DNA of 64,000 nucleotides, taken from assembly GCA_011525785.1 (NCBI GenBank), contig WYBT01000042.1, positions 1 to 64,000 on the forward strand, in the 5' to 3' direction. Source of the DNA: Planctomycetaceae bacterium. GTDB taxonomy: Bacteria > Planctomycetota > UBA1135 > GCA-002686595. The notes under the pieces were generated by a model, which was given only the letters and a program-made list of their open reading frames with translations, was not told where the DNA came from and did not search any database. Position numbers and translations under genes: made by a program. Position 1 is the stretch's first letter, and every line of letters starts with the position of its first letter. Of this stretch, positions 18,143-26,899 are shown one piece after another.

Positions 18143-18720
18143 CGAACTCCTCCGTGCCGCACAAGGTAGTCGCGCAGCCACTTGATCCCGTCGTAGTAGC
18201 GGGTCTTGGCGGTGCTCAGCGGCACTCCGAGCTTCGCCGCGATCTCCTCGAAGCTCAGGCCGTCCTCGTGCTTGAGGCGCACGACCTCTTCAGACGGAGG
18301 CCCCAACGCGCGCAGCGATGCTTCGATGCGCTCGAGGTCGATGCCAGGGTCGTGGTCGTGCTCCGCTTGTTCCGTCACGTGTTGGCTCAGCTCTTCGCTC
18401 GGCGCCGCCCGCCCGCGCGCGCTCCTCCGCACGTGGTAGCGGTAGGTCAGCAGGCAGAAGCGGTACAGCCACGCTTCGAATGACCCCACGCCCTGGAAAA
18501 GTCGGTGCTTTTTCCACACCAGCGCCAGCACTTCCTGCCCGGCGTCCTCCAGGTCCTGACGGGACACGCGCCCGCGCTGGCGCCGGTGGATCGCCGCCAG
18601 CAGCCGCGGCACCACCTCGAGGCGCTCGCCGAGCTCCTCGCGCGCCCGCGCGTCGCCAGCCGCGGCGCGGTCGAGCAGGGCGCGGTCGTGCTGGGCTTGG
18701 GAATCGTCGTCGAGCGCCAT
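18139..18720 (-). CDS. ECF-type RNA polymerase sigma factor
   Basis: 193 residues from the ATG at 18720 (MALDDDSQAQHDRALLDRAAAGD). Region 2 is seen as DLEDAGQEVLALVWKKHRLF followed by GSFEAWLYRFCLLTYRYHVRRS (core and -10 recognition). Region 4 is seen as PPSEEVVRLKHEDGLSFEEIAAKLG with VPLSTAKTRYYDGIKWLRDYL (the -35 helix-turn-helix). The length and lack of region 3 fit ECF factors. The stop overlaps the start of the anti-sigma-like gene, and the TPR-CHAT gene follows. It should direct polymerase to its own regulon, perhaps including this operon. The signal is unknown. The 193-base gap to the divergent secreted beta-helix gene is the probable control region. Confidence 0.9.
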   Translation of the reverse strand: MALDDDSQAQHDRALLDRAAAGDARAREELGERLEVVPRLLAAIHRRQRGRVSRQDLEDAGQEVLALVWKKHRLFQGVGSFEAWLYRFCLLTYRYHVRRSARGRAAPSEELSQHVTEQAEHDHDPGIDLERIEASLRALGPPSEEVVRLKHEDGLSFEEIAAKLGVPLSTAKTRYYDGIKWLRDYLVRHGGVR

Positions 18721-18913
18721 GGAGTGACCCTGATTGAACAGCGACGAGCGCTTCAAGGACAGGCCGTGGTCGACGGGGGAGCACGCCACGCCGCTCGGAA
18801 TCTCCAGACTCCGCGTCGAGCTCGAGACATGTGGAGACGTTCGCCCGAACGCGAGCCGTGCAGCGCCGCGCGCTGCGCGTTTCCTTCTCCCTGCTCTCTT
18901 GGATTCTCGTGCT

Positions 18914-20752
18914 ATGAAACTCCGTCACTTGGCTCTCTGCCTCGCCGTCTACCCGCTGCACTACGCACCCGCGAGCGCGCAGTCCAGCTGCATACCCACG
19001 GCTGTCGAAGTCGAAGGCGCTCCGTTCTTCGAGGCCTGGGTCGACCCGATCAACGGCGACGACTCGAGCGCGTTGAGTTCGAACCCCGGCAACCCGGCGA
19101 GCATCGCCACAGCGAAAGCGGCGCGCTTCAAGACGATCCAGGCCGCGATCGATGCCCTTCACGCGCAGGTGCGCAACGCCAATCCAGCGTGCCCGGCGAC
19201 CGACCCGAACTGCGAGATCCTCGAACCTGGGCTCGTGCACCTCGGCCCCGGCATCTACGACCCGTCGACACAGTCGTTTCCCATCCGCATGCGGAACGGC
19301 GTGAACGTCGTCGGCGGCAATGCGCGCCACTGCGTGTTGCGCACGGGCGCTGCCCAACCGATCGTGTTCACGCCGACGCGCGAACCCGCCACTTGCGAGC
19401 AGGGCTCCCGCAGCAGCCTGAGCATCATCGTGGACTACAGCTCGTCGTACGACGGCGACCGCGCCAACTACTCAGAACTCGTGCAGGGCGTGACCTTCCA
19501 GGGCAGCGACATTCAGGTGAGTTGCGACTCCGAGTTCACGCCCGTGACGGGCCGCATCTCGAACTGCCTGTTCGACATGCTGAATTACTCGACACTGCCC
19601 GGTCCGTACTTCGGGATCCTGCTGGTTCACAAGTACAACCAGTTCACCGACAGCTACGTGAACTACCAGTTCGACATCATCCACAACACGTTCATCCAAG
19701 GCTGGCGCCCCACGCCCACGGTCAAAGTCACTGCCCGCCCGGAGTCCGTCGGGCTCTGCGACGTGAGCGATCCGCTGTACCCGGAGACCACCGGCCTGCA
19801 CTACGTAGGCAAGACGACAGTTGTGAACAACCTGTTCCGCTGCCTCACCCAAGACTCAGCGGACGTTCGCACGGCGACCCTGGGGATTCCCGCCACCGAC
19901 GGGCGCGCTTCGCAGGACGGCGAGCCGGAACGCGACTGCAACTACCTGTTGGAAACACAAAGTGATTCCTTCTGCTCCGATGTCGCGGAGCCGCTCGTGA
20001 ACGCTCCAGGCGCCGACGATGACCCCGCGTTCGTCGGCGAGATGCTCACCGCGAAACTCGGATTGGGCCTCAAGGTCGGTCGCGACTGGCGCGTCCTCCC
20101 CGACTCGGTAGTGGTCGACAAGGGGGTTGGAACCGGCGCTGATGGGACTCTCGTAGTGTTCGACGAGATCGGCATCGGCAACTTCGTCCCGCGTCCCTAC
20201 ACGGAGCCTTCGGTGACCGACTGCCGCTTGAGTGCGATCGACAGCTTTGCGTTCGATGGCGAAGGCTATGGGAACCGCCGCGTGATCGGTGCGCACCCCG
20301 ACCTCGGGTGCGACGAATTCGAGCGCCTCATCGGCGCGGGCTATGGACCCGAGTCGATCGTCATCCCCGCGACCCCGGTCGCGACCTGCTATCCGATCAC
20401 GACCGGACCGGGCCTGACGGGCGGCGCGAACGCCATCTACAACATCGTGGCGAACCCGGGCACGCTCTGGTTCCGACGCACGAACGTCAACTGCCCCAGC
20501 ACGGGCTTCTCGGCCCCTCCGGGCGCGCTCGTCCCCCCCAGCGCCGTCGGCGCAGACCTGTTCTGGGCCAGCTTCATGAACCTCAGCGCCGGTCCGTTCA
20601 CGGCCACGGCGCAGACCTACACGCCGATCGAGGGGTCCGCACCCCACAGCTTCGGCCTGCGAGTGGACCCGAGTACGAACGTCGGGAAGTATCGCAATGT
20701 CCAAGCGCGCGTAGGCGGCGTCTGGTCCAACCTGCAGACGTACATGGACTGA
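18914..20752 (+). CDS. Secreted right-handed parallel beta-helix protein
   Basis: 612 residues, ATG at 18914 with a signal peptide (MKLRHLALCLAVYPLHYAPASAQ, cut near ASAQ). The mature start (FFEAWVDPINGDDSSAL..., then KTIQAAIDALHAQV) is the DUF1565-like opening of many secreted beta-helix proteins, with later coil-forming repeats such as GVTFQGSDIQV, ISNCLFDML, FDIIHNTFIQGW and TTVVNNLFRC. Many cysteines suggest disulfides in the secreted form. The C-terminal ~120 residues (from VATCYPITTGPGLTGG) are a separate beta domain, not the YCT-type module of the other secreted proteins. The gene is divergent from the ECF sigma operon and could be a target of it. No catalytic residues are recognised; carbohydrate binding is only a guess. 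Confidence 0.8.
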   Translation: MKLRHLALCLAVYPLHYAPASAQSSCIPTAVEVEGAPFFEAWVDPINGDDSSALSSNPGNPASIATAKAARFKTIQAAIDALHAQVRNANPACPATDPNCEILEPGLVHLGPGIYDPSTQSFPIRMRNGVNVVGGNARHCVLRTGAAQPIVFTPTREPATCEQGSRSSLSIIVDYSSSYDGDRANYSELVQGVTFQGSDIQVSCDSEFTPVTGRISNCLFDMLNYSTLPGPYFGILLVHKYNQFTDSYVNYQFDIIHNTFIQGWRPTPTVKVTARPESVGLCDVSDPLYPETTGLHYVGKTTVVNNLFRCLTQDSADVRTATLGIPATDGRASQDGEPERDCNYLLETQSDSFCSDVAEPLVNAPGADDDPAFVGEMLTAKLGLGLKVGRDWRVLPDSVVVDKGVGTGADGTLVVFDEIGIGNFVPRPYTEPSVTDCRLSAIDSFAFDGEGYGNRRVIGAHPDLGCDEFERLIGAGYGPESIVIPATPVATCYPITTGPGLTGGANAIYNIVANPGTLWFRRTNVNCPSTGFSAPPGALVPPSAVGADLFWASFMNLSAGPFTATAQTYTPIEGSAPHSFGLRVDPSTNVGKYRNVQARVGGVWSNLQTYMD

Positions 20753-20784
20753 GTCCGGAGTGACCGGACGGCGGACGCCCTGTC

Positions 20785-20817
20785 GACGCTCGAGGCGCAG
20801 TCGCCGCTTCGAGCGTC
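20785..20817 (+). terminator. Hairpin after beta-helix gene (candidate terminator)
   Basis: GACGCTCGAGGCG (20785-20797) pairs with CGCTTCGAGCGTC (20805-20817) over 13 base pairs, with one G-T pair and a 7-base loop. It starts 32 bases after the stop of the beta-helix gene. There is no T-run, so it may be a Rho-independent terminator of the weak GC-rich type. Confidence 0.5.
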
Positions 20818-20894
20818 CCTGTTCATGCGCAGTGTCCGCTCGCTGAGCTCGCCGTGCTTGCGTTGCGGCGGCGGGTCCCTAACCTTCCTCGGCC

Positions 20895-21512
20895 ATGGAA
20901 GAGTGGAACGACAAGATCGTGGCCTGGCGCAAGGACCTGGACGCCTGGCAGGAGCGCTTCGACAACGAGTACGCCAAGCTCGCGCGCAAGCGGCGCGGGT
21001 GGTTCGGCAAGCTCTCGCAGGGCGAGCTCGACGAGATCGCGGCCCTCGCGCGCCAGGCGGCGGGTGAGCAGCAGGCGGTGGACTCGTTCCGCTTCATCAC
21101 CGAGCTGTGCGACGCCTACCTGGCCGAAGCGCTGCCGCAGAATCGCGCCAAGACGCGCGCCTGGATCGGCAGCGAGGCGCTGAGCACGAACGCGGTGTGG
21201 AGCTACGCGCTGCAGGCGATCGAGCTGCTCCCCCGGCAGGCGAACGAGGCCGTCCTGCGCCGCGGTCTCGCCGCGATTTCGATCGTCGATCTGCGCGTGG
21301 ACTACAACGCCTTCCTCAGTGCGCTGGGCCGGCTGTGGATCGCCGCACGCAAGGCCGGGCTCGATCCCAAGCCGCACTTCGAAGCCGTGGCCAAGCTCTC
21401 CAACCCCGGCATGGGCGGCGGCGGCGCGTGCGTCGGCGAGTTGCTCGGGAACTTCGCGGGCACGTCGTACTTCCGCGACAACGTCAGGCCGCAGCTGCCC
21501 CGCGCGGCGTGA
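20895..21512 (+). CDS. Conserved-looking protein of unknown function
   Basis: 205 residues, ATG at 20895 (MEEWNDKIVAWRKDLDAWQERFDNEYAKLARKRRGWFGKL). I do not recognise the family. It appears soluble and mostly helical, with a charged N-terminal half that could form a coiled coil and a C-terminal region rich in small residues (NPGMGGGGACVGELLGNFAGTSYFRDNVRPQLP). There is no signal peptide or membrane helix. Third-position GC and the absence of stops are consistent with a real gene, and it does not overlap its neighbours. It converges with the thioredoxin-like gene (21 bases between stops), so no functional partner is suggested by context. Confidence 0.7.
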   Translation: MEEWNDKIVAWRKDLDAWQERFDNEYAKLARKRRGWFGKLSQGELDEIAALARQAAGEQQAVDSFRFITELCDAYLAEALPQNRAKTRAWIGSEALSTNAVWSYALQAIELLPRQANEAVLRRGLAAISIVDLRVDYNAFLSALGRLWIAARKAGLDPKPHFEAVAKLSNPGMGGGGACVGELLGNFAGTSYFRDNVRPQLPRAA

Positions 21513-21533
21513 TCCAACGCGCTCGGCCGCGAG

Positions 21534-22556
21534 CTACTTGACCTTCACGCGCCCCTCGAGCAACGCCTCGACTGTCCAGTCGCACAGCCCCGAGGGATTG
21601 TCGGCCCAGCGCAGCCGGCCCTCGGTGTCGATCAGGGCCACGAACGGGATGCTGGTCGCGCCGTAGGCCTGCGCGGCCTGACCGGAGTCCATCATCACCG
21701 TGAAGCCGAGCTTGTTCTCCGCGAGGTAGCTCGCCATCGCCTCGCGCGTCTGGCCCTTGTTGTTGTTCGTGACGCCGATCAGCTTGAAGCCGCGCGGCGA
21801 GTAGCGCCGCTCGAGGTCGACGAGGTAGGGCGTTTCCTTCGGGCAGTTCGGGCACCAGCTCGCGAAGAAGTACAGCGCCACGACCTGTCCGCTGCACAGC
21901 TCGAGCGGCGCCGGCTCGCCCTGGATCCAGTGCTCGGCCTGGTAGGTCGGCGCCGGTTGCTCGAGCTTGCGCGTGAGCACGATCTGCTTGTTGACCGCGG
22001 CCAGTGTGTCCGCCGGCTCGCCGAACTCCTTGACCCAGCGTTGCATCTCGCTGAGCGCCTCGCGCGGCCGCAGCAGATGGCGCTGCACCGCCGAGTGCCG
22101 CTCGAGCGCCTTGCCGACGTAGCTGCGGTCGAGCGAGTAGGTGTCGAGCACGGCGGCGTAGTTCGCGCGCGCGGCCTCGAGCTCGCCCATGAACAGCCGC
22201 ACCGAGCCCTTCATGTACTGCGCGCGCGAGCTGAGCGGCGCGTCCTTGTGTTCGGCGGTGACCTTGTCGAGGCGCGCGAGGCTGAGTTCGAAGCTGGCGC
22301 GCGCGCCGGCGGTGACGCGGTGCGCCTCGAGCTTCGCGCGGCCGTCGGAGAACCAGCACACGCCCGCCTCGACCAGGGCCTCGAGCGCGCGCGGCGAGTC
22401 CGCGAACTGGGTGTGGAAGCGCTCGAAGGCAGCGGCGGCGCCGGCGTAATCAGCCTTGCTCTTGAGCGCTGAAGCCGCGTTCCAGGCCGCACTCGCGGGG
22501 TCGGCTGGCGCAGCCTGCGGAACGAGCGACAGCGCCAGGATCAGCAGTGTTTTCAT
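21534..22556 (-). CDS. TlpA-like thiol-disulfide protein with N-terminal helical repeats
   Basis: 340 residues, ATG at 22556 starting a signal peptide (MKTLLILALSLVPQAAPA). Residues ~22-200 are TPR-like helices (YAGAAAAFERFHTQFADSPRALEALVEAGVCW; GELEAARANYAAVL). Residues ~205-340 are a thioredoxin-fold domain of the TlpA/AhpC-TSA type: VVALYFFASWCPNCPKETPYL with active-site C235 and C238, then a cis-Pro loop in ATSIPFVALIDTEG. Such proteins reduce or form disulfides in the periplasm. The fusion of TPR and TlpA-like domains is common in planctomycetes. It is divergent from the rhomboid gene, with 101 bases between starts. Confidence 0.85.
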   Translation of the reverse strand: MKTLLILALSLVPQAAPADPASAAWNAASALKSKADYAGAAAAFERFHTQFADSPRALEALVEAGVCWFSDGRAKLEAHRVTAGARASFELSLARLDKVTAEHKDAPLSSRAQYMKGSVRLFMGELEAARANYAAVLDTYSLDRSYVGKALERHSAVQRHLLRPREALSEMQRWVKEFGEPADTLAAVNKQIVLTRKLEQPAPTYQAEHWIQGEPAPLELCSGQVVALYFFASWCPNCPKETPYLVDLERRYSPRGFKLIGVTNNNKGQTREAMASYLAENKLGFTVMMDSGQAAQAYGATSIPFVALIDTEGRLRWADNPSGLCDWTVEALLEGRVKVK

Positions 22557-22657
22557 GTCGGCAGTTGGGGAGCGACGCGGCCCGAAGTGTTCGAACGGAG
22601 TGTAGAGCCTCGCACCCGGGCTCGACATTCCCGAGCAGCGAGCTATAGGCTCGCCCC

Positions 22658-23569
22658 ATGCCCCCGGATGCGCTTTCGTTCGGTGAAGTGGCGCGCACGC
22701 GCCACGGGCGCGTGGCCCGCGACTGGGCGCTGGTGCTGGCGGCTCTGGGCGTGCCCTGCGAAATCGTCGACGACGGGGGCGAGCACGTGATCGCCGCTGC
22801 GCCGGCCGATGTCGAACGCGCGCGCGCCGAACTGCGCGAGTACGACGAGGAAAATCGCGGCTGGCGACGCGCCGAGGAGCTGCCGCTCGCGCTCGAAAAC
22901 GGCTGGATCGCGTCGCTGGCCTGGATCTTCACGTTGTTCGTGATGCACGCGCTCTCGGGTGCGCGCCCGCTCTCGATCGACTGGTACCGCCAGGGCCGGG
23001 GCGACGCGGGCGCGATCCTCGGCGGCGAGCCCTGGCGCGCGCTGACGGCGCTGGGATTGCACGCCGATGCGGCGCACCTCTTGGGCAACGCCTTCCTCGG
23101 CGCGTTGATGATCGCGCTCGTCGCGGAAGTGCTCGGCATCGGCGTCGGCCTGCTCGCGGTGGTCGCGGCCGGCGCGCTCGCCAACCTGCTCAACTCGGCC
23201 ATCCAGACCGACGACTTCCGCTTCATCGGCGCTTCGACCGCGGTCTTCGCCGCGCTCGGCATCCTCGGCGGACATCGCTGGCAACGCCGCAAGAGCGTGC
23301 GCCGCCGCAACAACGCCGCCTGGATCCCGCTGCTCGCCAGCGCCTTCCTGCTCGGTTTCTTGGGCTCGGGCGGCGGCGAGCTCGCCGGCGCGCGAGCGGG
23401 GCGCGTCGATGTCGTCGGACACGTCAGCGGCTTCGTGGTCGGCGTGCTCGTCGGCGCGCTGTTCGCGCGCGGACTGCGCGCCACGCGACTGGGTCCGCGC
23501 GCCCAAGGCTGGTGCGCGGCGGCCGCCGCGGCAGCCTGGTGCGGCGCGTGGACGCTGGCGCTTCGCTGA
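22658..23569 (+). CDS. Rhomboid-family intramembrane serine protease
   Basis: 303 residues, ATG at 22658. Residues 1-78 are a cytoplasmic domain (EIVDDGGEHVIAAAPADVERARAEL) like those on other bacterial rhomboids. Six or so hydrophobic helices follow. Family residues: HLLGNAFLGAL (H140, N144, oxyanion side), FIGASTAVFAALG (Ser193, nucleophile) and VVGHVSGFVVGVLVG (His255). The usual GASG is GAST here, which is seen in some active members. Rhomboids cut substrate helices within the membrane. The downstream AlbA_2 gene starts 4 bases after this stop, so the two should be co-transcribed. Confidence 0.85.
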   Translation: MPPDALSFGEVARTRHGRVARDWALVLAALGVPCEIVDDGGEHVIAAAPADVERARAELREYDEENRGWRRAEELPLALENGWIASLAWIFTLFVMHALSGARPLSIDWYRQGRGDAGAILGGEPWRALTALGLHADAAHLLGNAFLGALMIALVAEVLGIGVGLLAVVAAGALANLLNSAIQTDDFRFIGASTAVFAALGILGGHRWQRRKSVRRRNNAAWIPLLASAFLLGFLGSGGGELAGARAGRVDVVGHVSGFVVGVLVGALFARGLRATRLGPRAQGWCAAAAAAAWCGAWTLALR

Positions 23570-23573
23570 GTCG

Positions 23574-24230
23574 ATGAAGCTCTCGGCCGAGGAGCTGGCG
23601 GCGCGCATTGCCAAGGGCGAGGGCAAAACGCTGGAGTTCAAGCGCGGCCTGCCTCGGGACGAGAAGACCGCGCGCTCGCTGGCCGCCTTCGCCAACACGC
23701 GCGGCGGGCTGCTCTTGATCGGCGTCGGCGACCGCGGCGAGTTGTTCGGCGCGCCGCAGCCGCGCGAAACGATGGAGCGCCTGCGAGAAATCGCGGCGCA
23801 AGTGCTCGAGCCCGCGTTGAGCGTCGAGGTGGCGCTGATCGAGCTCGAGGGCGCGCCGATCGTGTGCTGCTCGGTGCCGCTCTCGCCGCGCCGGCCGCAC
23901 GCCGTGCGCCACGAAGACGGACGCAGCGAAGTGGTCACGCGCGCGGGCTCTTCGAACCGCGCGGCCAGCGGCGCGACCCTGCGCGCGATCGTGGAGCAGC
24001 GCACCTCCAAACGCAGCCTCGACGAACTCGAGAAGCGCGCGCTCGCCTGGGTCGACGAGCGCACGCGGCGCGGCGCGGCGGCCGACAGCGATGCGACCGC
24101 GGCCGCCTTCAGCGCCGCCGCGAACGTGGGTCGCCAGCGCGCGCGGCGCGTGTTCATCGAACTCGAGCGCGCGGGACTGCTCGTGGGGCACGGCGACGGC
24201 GCCCGGCGCGTCTACAGCCGCCCCGAGTAG
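23574..24230 (+). CDS. AlbA_2 (Schlafen-type) putative nucleic-acid-binding protein
   Basis: 218 residues, ATG at 23574, 4 bases after the rhomboid stop. The N-terminal half has the AlbA_2 signature: EGKTLEFKRGLP, then ARSLAAFANTRGGLLLIGVGDRGELFG. The C-terminal half (KRSLDELEKRALAWVDERT..., VGRQRARRVFIELERAGLLVG) looks like a winged-helix segment. AlbA_2 proteins include ATP- or nucleic-acid-binding transcription regulators and some nuclease-like proteins; a soluble DNA-binding regulator is the likely role. Tight linkage to the rhomboid gene suggests a shared transcript, although no mechanism is evident. Confidence 0.82.
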   Translation: MKLSAEELAARIAKGEGKTLEFKRGLPRDEKTARSLAAFANTRGGLLLIGVGDRGELFGAPQPRETMERLREIAAQVLEPALSVEVALIELEGAPIVCCSVPLSPRRPHAVRHEDGRSEVVTRAGSSNRAASGATLRAIVEQRTSKRSLDELEKRALAWVDERTRRGAAADSDATAAAFSAAANVGRQRARRVFIELERAGLLVGHGDGARRVYSRPE

Positions 24231-24340
24231 CGCGCGCCCGGCGAGAACCTCGCGCCCGCCGGTATCCGAGCCGAGCGCTTGCGACTACTCTCGCTCGAAC
24301 TGGTTGCTGCCCCCACTTCGAACCCCCGAGCACCGTCCCC

Positions 24341-26899
24341 GTGAACTCGATTCGATTCGCCGCGCGTGTGGTCTTCTCGTCCGTCTTTGCGTCGCTCGCC
24401 TCGGCGCAATTCGAAGTCGGCGCCACGGCGCAAGGCGCGCTGCTGCGCTGGCGAAACGGCGAGACGTTCCACACCACGCCGGCGCGCATCACCGACCTGC
24501 GCTGCGGCCGCGTCGAGTCGACGGCGTTCGCCGCGTGGTCCGAGCAGGCCGCGGGCGAGCCGGCGCGCGCTTTCTTCGCGCTCAGCCTCGACGGCAGCTC
24601 GATCGCCGCGCTCAAGGAGACCAGCTACGAGCTCGGCCTGCGCCGTCTGACCTTCGACCCCGCCGCGGGCGATCCGCAGTTCGCCGACTCGCCGCTCGCG
24701 CGCGACGACGGCGAGGTGCACATCGTGCAGTACCTCACCCAGCCCCTGGTCGAGTACAGCGCCGCGATCCGCGCGCTGGGCGGCGAAGTGTTCGACTTCG
24801 TCGAGCGCCATGCACACCTGGTGCGCATGGACGCCACGACGCGCGAAGCCGTCGAGGCCCTGCCCTTCGTGCGCGCCGTCGTGCGCTACCAGAGCGAATT
24901 CCGCGTCGATCCGCAGCTCCTCGCCGCGCTGCGCGAGGGCGGGCTCCGCGACGCTCGGCGCTACAACGTGCAGGTCTTCCGCCGCGGCATCGAGGAGCAG
25001 ACGCTCGTAGCCGAGCGCATCGTCGAGCTGGGCGGCAGCATCGACCTGCTCGTGCCGCAGGGCTTCCGCTTCGAGGCGACCATGACGCCCGCGGTGCTGG
25101 CGCAGGTCGCCGCGCTGCCGCAAGTGCGCTTCATCGACGCCTGGCAGGCGCCCGAGCACGACATGGACCTCGTGCGCAGCTTCGGCGGCGCGAACTACGT
25201 CGAGAGCGTGGCCGGCCTGACGGGCCAGGGCGTGCGCGTCGAAGTGCTCGACAGCGGCTGCGATCTGACCCACCCGAACTTCAACGCGCCGATCGCGCAC
25301 GGTTCAGTGCCGGTGGGCTCGCACGGGACCTGCACGGCGGGAATCGTCGCCGGCAGCGGCGCCGCCAGCGCCTCCGCGCGCGGCATGTTGCCCTCGGCGC
25401 AACTCTACGCGGCGTACTACAGCGCGCTGGTCGGCGGCAATCGCTACGTGCACACGGCCGAGCTGGTCAATCCCGCGCTGCCCTTTCAGACCGTGCTGCA
25501 GTCGAACTCGTGGGGCTCGGGGCTGACCACCGCCTACGACACGATCTCGGCGGAGATGGACGACATCATCCTCGACACCAACCTGCTGATCCTGCAGTCG
25601 CAGTCCAACGCCGGCTCGCAGAGCTCGCGCCCACAGGCCTGGGCCAAGAACATCGTCTCGATCGGCGGCATCCGGCACCAGAACACCGCGACCTACGCCG
25701 ACGACTCGTGGGGCGGCGGCGCGAGCATCGGACCGGCGGAGGATGGCCGCATAAAGCCGGACCTCGCCTACTTCTACGACAGCGTGCTGTGCAACGACGT
25801 GCAGGGCAGCGGCGGCTACTCGAGCGGCGACTACAACTCGGGTTTCGGCGGCACCAGCGCTGCCACGCCGATCGCGGCCGGCCACTTCGGCCTGTTCTTC
25901 CAGATGTGGAGCCAGGGGCTGTTCGGCAATCCGGCCGGCGGCGGCACGGTGTTCCAGAACCGGCCGAGTTTCGCGCTCGCCAAGGCGGCCGTGATCAACA
26001 CCGCGACGTCGTGGAGCTTCTCGGGCGCGAGCGCCGACCTCTCGCGCGCCAAGCAGGGCTTCGGGCACCCCAACGTGCGTTCGCTCTTCGATCGGCGCGC
26101 GAAGACCTTCTACGTCGACCAAAGCGATCTCGTGCCGAACCTCGGGCTGGTGAGCTACACCCTCGACGTCGCCTCGGGCGAGCCCGATCTGCGCGTCACG
26201 CTGGTCTACCGCGACAACCAGGGCGCGGTGAGCGCTTCCCAGCACCGCAAGAACGACCTGACGCTCGTGGTGCGCGCGCCGAGCGGCACGACGTACTTCG
26301 GCAACAACGGACTGAGCACCGGGCTGTGGTCGACCGCGGGCGGAACGCCGAACACCAAGGACACGGTCGAGAACGTGTTCGTGCAGAACCCGGCCGCGGG
26401 CGCCTGGGTGGTCGAGGTGCGCGGCGACAACGTCAACACCAACCCGCTCACGGGCGCGCCTGCGAGCTCGACGGACTTCGCGCTGTGGGCCACGGGCGCC
26501 ACGGCCGGCCCGGTGTGCGCGCAACCGCAGACCTACTGCACGGGCAAGCTCAATTCACAGTTCGGCGTGGCCGCGATCGGCTCGAGCGGATCGCCCAGCG
26601 TCGCGAGCAACGACTTCGTCGTGACGCTCAGCGGCGCGCTGCCCAACAAGAGCGCGATCGTGTTCTACGGCCTCGCGCCCAACGCGGCGCCGTTCCACGG
26701 CGGCTACCTGTGCGCCCAGGCGCCGACCGTGCGCTCGCCGTTGCTCACGACCAACGCCAGCGGCGCGGCGCAGTACGCGGTCAACGTCACGCCGGCGATG
26801 GTCGGCACGACGCGCCACTACCAGTGGTGGCACCGCGATCCGCTCGACGTCTTCGGCGACGCGCTGTCGAACGCGCTGACGGTCGGCTTCTGCGACTGA
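24341..26899 (+). CDS. Secreted subtilisin-like (S8) protease with P-domain-like region and YCT-type C-terminal module
   Basis: 852 residues from a GTG at 24341 that starts a signal peptide (VNSIRFAARVVFSSVFASLASAQ); the open frame continues upstream without protein sense. A ~230-residue propeptide-like part follows. The catalytic triad is clear: Asp304 (VEVLDSGCDLTHP), His328 (GSHGTCTAGIVAG) and Ser506 (GFGGTSAATPIAAG), with an Asn region in LILQSQSNAGS. A beta-sandwich resembling the P-domain follows at about residues 600-720 (DLRVTLVYRD..., GAWVVEVRGDN). Residues 732-852 are the YCTGKLNS module shared with the FG-GAP protein at 1697. It should be an exported protease. The stop codon begins a structured repeat element (26897-26970). 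Confidence 0.88.
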   Translation: MNSIRFAARVVFSSVFASLASAQFEVGATAQGALLRWRNGETFHTTPARITDLRCGRVESTAFAAWSEQAAGEPARAFFALSLDGSSIAALKETSYELGLRRLTFDPAAGDPQFADSPLARDDGEVHIVQYLTQPLVEYSAAIRALGGEVFDFVERHAHLVRMDATTREAVEALPFVRAVVRYQSEFRVDPQLLAALREGGLRDARRYNVQVFRRGIEEQTLVAERIVELGGSIDLLVPQGFRFEATMTPAVLAQVAALPQVRFIDAWQAPEHDMDLVRSFGGANYVESVAGLTGQGVRVEVLDSGCDLTHPNFNAPIAHGSVPVGSHGTCTAGIVAGSGAASASARGMLPSAQLYAAYYSALVGGNRYVHTAELVNPALPFQTVLQSNSWGSGLTTAYDTISAEMDDIILDTNLLILQSQSNAGSQSSRPQAWAKNIVSIGGIRHQNTATYADDSWGGGASIGPAEDGRIKPDLAYFYDSVLCNDVQGSGGYSSGDYNSGFGGTSAATPIAAGHFGLFFQMWSQGLFGNPAGGGTVFQNRPSFALAKAAVINTATSWSFSGASADLSRAKQGFGHPNVRSLFDRRAKTFYVDQSDLVPNLGLVSYTLDVASGEPDLRVTLVYRDNQGAVSASQHRKNDLTLVVRAPSGTTYFGNNGLSTGLWSTAGGTPNTKDTVENVFVQNPAAGAWVVEVRGDNVNTNPLTGAPASSTDFALWATGATAGPVCAQPQTYCTGKLNSQFGVAAIGSSGSPSVASNDFVVTLSGALPNKSAIVFYGLAPNAAPFHGGYLCAQAPTVRSPLLTTNASGAAQYAVNVTPAMVGTTRHYQWWHRDPLDVFGDALSNALTVGFCD

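Noticed and set aside
15149..18720. Type III-E CRISPR (Csx29 with sigma factor)
   Set aside because: No repeat array, gRAMP effector, Csx30 or Csx31 is present, and the CHAT protein has a signal peptide.
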